A DNA stretch of 10,076 nucleotides from an uncultured Candidatus Melainabacteria bacterium (lineage in GTDB: Bacteria > Cyanobacteriota > Vampirovibrionia > Gastranaerophilales > Gastranaerophilaceae). The position numbers were made by a program, and so were the translations under genes. The stretch lies in the NCBI GenBank assembly GCA_934773085.1, contig CAKVMU010000044.1, positions 1 to 10,076 on the forward strand. Reading direction: 5' to 3'. Shown here piece by piece: positions 6,684 through 10,076 of the stretch (its first letter is position 1; each line of letters starts with the position of its first letter). The notes below the pieces were generated by a model, which was not told the DNA's origin, did not search any database, and saw nothing but the letters and a program-made list of their open reading frames with translations.

Positions 6684-8333
6684 TTAACTAATCAATGTTT
6701 GGGCAAATTTTATCGATTCTTGAGTAACTTCACCACCGGCAAGTTCAGCGATTGCTTTTAATTTAGCATCTCCTTCAAGGACAGAAATTTTTACGTTTGT
6801 CGTAGCATCCTGACTCTTGCTTACGTAGAAATGTCGGTCAGATTTTGAGGCAATTATCGCTTGGTGAGTAATCATAATTATTTGCATATATTTCGACAAC
6901 TCTTTAACTTCATCGGCTACCGCTTGAGAAGTTTTTCCGGAAATTCCGGTATCAATTTCGTCAAAAACTACAGTTTCAATATTATCAGATTGAGCAAAAA
7001 TAGTTTTTATTGCAAGCATTACTCTGGAAATCTCACCGCCTGATGCAACTTTCGCAAGCGGTTTTAAACCTTCAGAAATATTCGTTGAAATCAAAAACTC
7101 AACTTTATCAATACCGTTTACACCAAGCTCACAAGGTTCAAATCCTATCTCAAAACGAACTTTTGGAAGCTCGAGTTTTTCAAGTTTTTCCACTATAAGC
7201 GCAGAAAGGACTTGCGCATAATCTTTTCTTTGTTTAGAGATTTTCTCTGCTTTTTCAAGTAATTCTTCCCGTTTTTTTGAAATTTCAACCTCAAGATTTT
7301 CAATATTTTGGGTGGAAAACTCGATTCCGTCAAGCTCCTGACGAAGTTTTGCGCCGGTTTTTATAACGTTTTCAATTGTCCCGCCATATTTTCGTTTGAG
7401 TTTATCCAGCAAGAAAAGACGCTCCTGAATTTCATTAATTCTTTCCGTATCATTCTCCATTGCACCGGAATAATCCCTCAGAGCCGATGAAACCTCTTTC
7501 AAATTTTCGATTGAATCAACCAATGACGATTCCAAACTTTCCAGCGAATTATCCATGCCGGATGCCTTACTCAGAGAAGCTTTCAATTGAAAAAGTGCTT
7601 CAATAACAGAACCATCGTCTCCGGAAAGTGTCCAATATGCACTACCAGTAAGCTCTTTCAGTTTTTCTGCGTTTTCAAGTACTGCTAATTCGTTATTAAG
7701 GTCTTCGTCCTCTGTAACAGAATCAAGCTCTGCACCTTCAATTTCATCCACTTGAAATCTTAGAAAATCAATTTGTTCTTCTGTTTTTTGAGAAGCATTT
7801 TTCAGATTTTCGAGCTCTGAAAGCATTGATTTGTAGTGCTCAAATTCATTTCTGTAATCATCAAGCATTTCACCGCAAGTATTTTTAGCATAAGCATCTA
7901 ATAATCTTATGTGATATTTTGGCTGCAAAAAGGAATATGTTTGATGTTGTGAATGAATATCCAAAAACAATTCTCTGAATATTCTTACAAACTCCTGATT
8001 TACAATACATCCGTTAACCTTTGAACGGGAACCTGTTTGAGTAATCTCTTTTGAGATAACAATCTCTTCGCCACAATTATCAACTCCATATTCGTCAAAG
8101 AGTTTAGAAACATCTTGTTTGCGGTTCAAAATTGTTAGCTCAATAACCGCTTTGTCTGCTCCGGTTTTTATCACTTCTTTTCCGATTTTCGCACCCAATG
8201 CAATATCAATCGCATTTATCAAAATGCTTTTTCCTGCGCCGGTTTCACCGGTTATAATATTTAAACCGTCCGCAAAATCAAGCTCCAGTTCATCAATCAA
8301 TATGTAATTTTTTATATAAATCCGGCTAAGCAT
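6684..8333 (-). CDS. recN: DNA repair protein RecN
   Basis: RecN is an SMC-like ATPase that acts at double-strand breaks with RecA. The 549 residues match the family length. Walker A GETGAGKS is at 29-36, followed by a Q-loop region. Two long helical coiled-coil stretches lie at about 160-230 and 260-385. The ABC signature VASGGEISRVMLAIK is at 429-443, Walker B VVFDEIDTGISG at 455-466 (Asp458, Glu459), and the H-loop histidine is His490. The residues after it (THQAIIASKSDRHF) differ from the usual THLPQVAA and resemble cyanobacterial RecN. It starts 5 bases after the TPR gene stop. The nearest GGAG is about 15 bases upstream inside the TPR acidic-tail coding sequence, so translation is probably coupled. 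All key ATPase residues are intact. Confidence 0.97.
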   Translation of the reverse strand: MLSRIYIKNYILIDELELDFADGLNIITGETGAGKSILINAIDIALGAKIGKEVIKTGADKAVIELTILNRKQDVSKLFDEYGVDNCGEEIVISKEITQTGSRSKVNGCIVNQEFVRIFRELFLDIHSQHQTYSFLQPKYHIRLLDAYAKNTCGEMLDDYRNEFEHYKSMLSELENLKNASQKTEEQIDFLRFQVDEIEGAELDSVTEDEDLNNELAVLENAEKLKELTGSAYWTLSGDDGSVIEALFQLKASLSKASGMDNSLESLESSLVDSIENLKEVSSALRDYSGAMENDTERINEIQERLFLLDKLKRKYGGTIENVIKTGAKLRQELDGIEFSTQNIENLEVEISKKREELLEKAEKISKQRKDYAQVLSALIVEKLEKLELPKVRFEIGFEPCELGVNGIDKVEFLISTNISEGLKPLAKVASGGEISRVMLAIKTIFAQSDNIETVVFDEIDTGISGKTSQAVADEVKELSKYMQIIMITHQAIIASKSDRHFYVSKSQDATTNVKISVLEGDAKLKAIAELAGGEVTQESIKFAQTLIS

Positions 8334-8338
8334 TTAAT

Positions 8339-9427
8339 TTATTCATCATCTCCGTCAATATCGTCTTCTTCGAAATTTTCATCGTCATCTTCATCTTCGT
8401 CATCGATTTGCTCATCGTCGTCTGAATCTTCTTCTTCATCCTCGTCCGCTTCATCCTCGTCCGCTTCATCTTCTTCAGTTTCTTCAGATTCAAACTCTTC
8501 CTCTTCATCCAAAACCGCAGAGACTGCAGCATACTCTTCTTCAACTGATTTTTTCGGAAAAGTAAGAGTTAAAGAATTCTGCAACGCATCTTCCAAAAAT
8601 TCGGCATAAGCTTCTGTATCGCCAATATATTTGTAAACCTGCGCCAAAACGTAATACAAATCTCCGTTGTCTTCTTTTTCAAGCCTTGTCTCTAATACAG
8701 AAATAATTTCTTCTGTTTCCTGCTGTTTCAAACAAATTTTTGTCAAAAGCTTGTACGCTTCAATATCCATATCGTTATATTGAATCGTTTTTAGCAAATA
8801 TTCTTTTGCCTCTTCCAAGTTTTCATTCTTATACGCTATCGCTGCCAAATTGAAATATGCCCAACTGTAATCCGGCGAAATTGCCAAAACTTTTCTATAA
8901 CTTTCCGCCGCAAAATTTGTCAAACCGTTGTTTTGATAGATGTAGCCCAAATAAAAATATGCATAAATATCTTTAGGATTCAACTCTACGGCCTTTTGAA
9001 AATTATCCATTGCAAGGTTTGTTTCATCTTTTTTGAAATAACAAAGCCCGAGATTAAAATAACAGTTCCCGTCCTTCGGGTCATTTTTTAGCACCGCATT
9101 AAATGCTTTAATCGCTTCATCCCAATCTTTGAGCTCCACCAAAACTTCTCCAAGATTATAATAAAAATCATCTTGAGGCGAAATTTCTATCGCTTTTTCA
9201 TACGCAAGTTTTGCATTGTCAAAATCTTTGAGTTTTTCATACAAAATACCCAAATTGTAATGCAATTCGGCATCATCAGGAAAATATTTTTCCAAATACT
9301 TCATGTTAGACAAAGCTTCTTCATTAAAACCATTGTCAGCAAGCAATATTGACAATTCCCGCCTTGCTTGAAAATTGGAAGGATCATCCTTTAAAACTTC
9401 TTGTAATTTTTCAATCTCGTTTCCCAT
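8339..9427 (-). CDS. TPR-repeat protein with highly acidic C-terminal tail
   Basis: This 362-residue, probably cytoplasmic protein has no signal peptide or membrane helix. Tandem TPR units of about 34 residues fill positions 18-289; the clearest are 53-86 (AELHYNLGILYEKLKDFDNA), 87-119, 120-153, 154-187 and 188-221, with two weaker ones after. TPR arrays are protein-binding scaffolds. Residues 307-362 form a disordered tail in which 44 of 56 residues are Asp or Glu, including a DEADE-type repeat encoded by a 15-base tandem duplication. It is first in a two-gene unit with recN, which does not by itself prove a repair role. No Shine-Dalgarno sequence precedes the ATG, and the promoter position implies a leaderless message. 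The specific function is unknown. Confidence 0.9.
   Translation of the reverse strand: MGNEIEKLQEVLKDDPSNFQARRELSILLADNGFNEEALSNMKYLEKYFPDDAELHYNLGILYEKLKDFDNAKLAYEKAIEISPQDDFYYNLGEVLVELKDWDEAIKAFNAVLKNDPKDGNCYFNLGLCYFKKDETNLAMDNFQKAVELNPKDIYAYFYLGYIYQNNGLTNFAAESYRKVLAISPDYSWAYFNLAAIAYKNENLEEAKEYLLKTIQYNDMDIEAYKLLTKICLKQQETEEIISVLETRLEKEDNGDLYYVLAQVYKYIGDTEAYAEFLEDALQNSLTLTFPKKSVEEEYAAVSAVLDEEEEFESEETEEDEADEDEADEDEEEDSDDDEQIDDEDEDDDENFEEDDIDGDDE
8434..8463 (-). repeat. 15-base tandem duplication inside the TPR gene
   Basis: CTTCATCCTCGTCCG (as read on the plus strand) occurs twice head to tail, at 8434-8448 and 8449-8463, with a degenerate third copy beginning at 8464. It is in frame (five codons) and adds one acidic pentapeptide per copy to the tail, so copy number could vary between strains without breaking the reading frame. 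Confidence 0.85.
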
Positions 9428-9433
9428 AAGTTA

Positions 9434-9462
9434 ATTATAGCAAAATCCGTAAGTTCGGTCGA
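9434..9462 (-). promoter_or_regulatory. Promoter of the TPR-recN unit, predicted leaderless
   Basis: On the minus strand an extended -10 TGCTATAAT occupies 9434-9442. A -35-like TCGACC (9457-9462, four of six consensus bases) lies at the ideal 17-base spacing. Only 6 bases separate the -10 from the ATG at 9427, which places the transcription start on the A of that ATG. No ribosome site is present, consistent with a leaderless transcript. Confidence 0.72.
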
Positions 9463-9577
9463 GTAATGACTCTAAAGAGGTCTAAAAGTTAAGTTTTGTA
9501 AAAAATATTGCTTTAAGTAGCAAAAAAAATCTATCATGCGGTTTAGAACAAATGGATGGTTGATTATACACGAGATA

Positions 9578-9586
9578 TGATATAAT
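9578..9586 (+). promoter_or_regulatory. Extended -10 promoter of the small orphan gene
   Basis: TGATATAAT is a perfect extended -10, identical to that of the aldolase operon. A TTGATT lies upstream (9560-9565) but at a short 15-base spacing. Predicted start is near 9593, giving a leader of about 18 bases. A ribosome site, GAGG at 9601-9604, lies 6 bases before the ATG at 9611. Confidence 0.7.
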
Positions 9587-9610
9587 TGAATAAATAAAGC
9601 GAGGTAATGC

Positions 9611-9934
9611 ATGAGTGAAGTAAATGGTCCTAAGATTAGTGTTAATCAAGTAAATTACAGCAACTTGCAAAAACAAGTTCCTGTGAACGAAACACCAGAG
9701 GAGAGTGCACCAAAGATTACTGATTTTTCTGATTCTAAGGCTGAAGCATTGGGACGTTCAATGTTGTTTAAAGGCGCAGATGACGTTAACCATGATTTGA
9801 AAGCACTTGTTGAAAATCCTCAAATTGCTGTAAATTCAGATGAAATTTTTGAAACAGCATATAAAGCTGCGCAGCTCAGCGGCATGGCAAACCCATACGA
9901 AGAAGCTGCTGCCGCATCTACAACATCAGTCTAG
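9611..9934 (+). CDS. Small acidic hypothetical protein, unrecognised
   Basis: I do not recognise this 107-residue protein. It has no cysteine or tryptophan, no signal peptide and no membrane segment. The first 40 residues are polar and Asn/Gln/Pro-rich, probably disordered. A central part (about 42-95, from DSKAEALGRSMLFKGADDVN to TAYKAAQLSGM) looks helical, and the tail is Ala/Ser/Thr-rich (97-107). The frame is supported by a well-placed GAGG ribosome site and a consensus extended -10, which together suggest good expression. It is followed after 64 bases by the ThyX-like gene on the same strand and may share its transcript. It is probably a lineage-restricted protein. Confidence 0.75.
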   Translation: MSEVNGPKISVNQVNYSNLQKQVPVNETPEESAPKITDFSDSKAEALGRSMLFKGADDVNHDLKALVENPQIAVNSDEIFETAYKAAQLSGMANPYEEAAAASTTSV

Positions 9935-9948
9935 CGATTGAGGTTTAC

Positions 9949-9965
9949 ATCCGTAACACACGGAT
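9949..9965 (+). repeat. Small inverted repeat between orphan gene and thyX-like gene
   Basis: ATCCGT and ACGGAT form a perfect 6-bp stem around a 5-base loop (AACAC). No T-run follows, so an intrinsic terminator is unlikely. It could be an mRNA hairpin or a protein-binding site in the leader of the downstream gene. Confidence 0.45.
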
Positions 9966-9998
9966 TATTGGTTGAATAGGGAATATAAGGAAGAGAGT

Positions 9999-10076
9999 AT
10001 GACAGAGAACAACAAGCCGGTTGTTAATTTGATATCAAAACCGGAAAATATGCTTAAGACTATTTATACGGCATGC
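9999..10076 (+). CDS. thyX: Probable FAD-dependent thymidylate synthase ThyX, N-terminal fragment
   Basis: Only the first 26 codons are in the window, and the frame is open to the end. AAGGA at 9987-9991 lies 7 bases before the ATG. The segment VVNLISKPENMLKTIYTAC resembles the start of ThyX, where an early strand is followed by a proline/asparagine turn and the helix preceding the cysteine-tyrosine region. ThyX makes dTMP from dUMP using methylene-tetrahydrofolate and FAD. The catalytic parts, including the RHR motif, lie outside the window, so the assignment rests on a short N-terminal resemblance. Confidence 0.55.
   Translation, partial: MTENNKPVVNLISKPENMLKTIYTAC

Noticed and set aside
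8326..8544. Lys/Met-rich 72-codon frame on the minus strand
   Set aside because: A shifted frame of the Asp/Glu-rich tail of the TPR gene; GAT/GAA repeats read out of frame as Met and Lys.
9607..9618. Three-codon frame ATG CAT GAG TGA overlapping the orphan gene start
   Set aside because: It sits only 2 bases after GAGG and is too short to judge. The ATG at 9611 has correct spacing and a long frame, so this is probably chance.
1..10076. CRISPR array, insertion sequence, phage genes, toxin-antitoxin or defence island
   Set aside because: No spaced direct repeats, transposase, integrase, phage or toxin-like genes are visible. Except for the recognised housekeeping or metabolic genes only the TPR and the 107-residue proteins lack a clear role.

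Overview
The window is an AT-rich bacterial chromosome segment, densely coded on both strands, with no gene-free stretch longer than about 190 bases. It holds nine genes: two run off the ends (recG at the left, a probable thyX at the right) and seven are complete. Several traits suggest the cyanobacterial phylum, possibly a non-photosynthetic, Melainabacteria-like member. RecG carries an N-terminal extension of about 100 residues, RecN has a THQ...SDRHF-type H-loop segment, and there are a CHASE2 class IIIb cyclase and a CsaB-type pyruvyl transferase. This placement is inference from memory of the families and was not tested.

Layout, left to right. Positions 1-3451 (minus strand) hold a CHASE2-adenylate cyclase followed 29 bases later by recG, probably one transcript. 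A 43-base divergent promoter region (3452-3494) separates it from a tightly packed plus-strand operon (3495-5991): a KDPG-aldolase-family protein, a PfkB-family sugar kinase resembling 2-keto-3-deoxygluconate kinase, and a CsaB-like polysaccharide pyruvyl transferase, with start and stop codons overlapping. A membrane-anchored small heat-shock-like protein follows at 6067-6564. The convergent gap 6565-6683 holds a short tandem repeat and a GC-rich element full of inverted repeats. Positions 6684-9427 (minus strand) carry a TPR protein with an extremely acidic tail and, 5 bases downstream, recN. A promoter region (9428-9610) separates this pair from a small acidic orphan protein (9611-9934) and the beginning of a ThyX-like gene (from 9999).

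How the genes work together: the kinase and aldolase could form the lower Entner-Doroudoroff branch (KDG to KDPG to pyruvate plus glyceraldehyde-3-phosphate), but the aldolase has changed residues in its substrate pocket, so its substrate is uncertain. CsaB points to cell-surface polysaccharide pyruvylation. RecG and RecN are housekeeping DNA-repair proteins in separate transcription units. Three likely promoters share an extended -10 of the form TGnTATAAT, and the TPR-recN transcript appears to start at its initiation codon (leaderless). I see no phage, IS, CRISPR, tRNA or rRNA, and no clear defence system. The most unusual items are the aldolase-kinase-pyruvyl transferase operon, the membrane-anchored alpha-crystallin protein, the leaderless and overlapping promoters, and the GC-rich repeat element.
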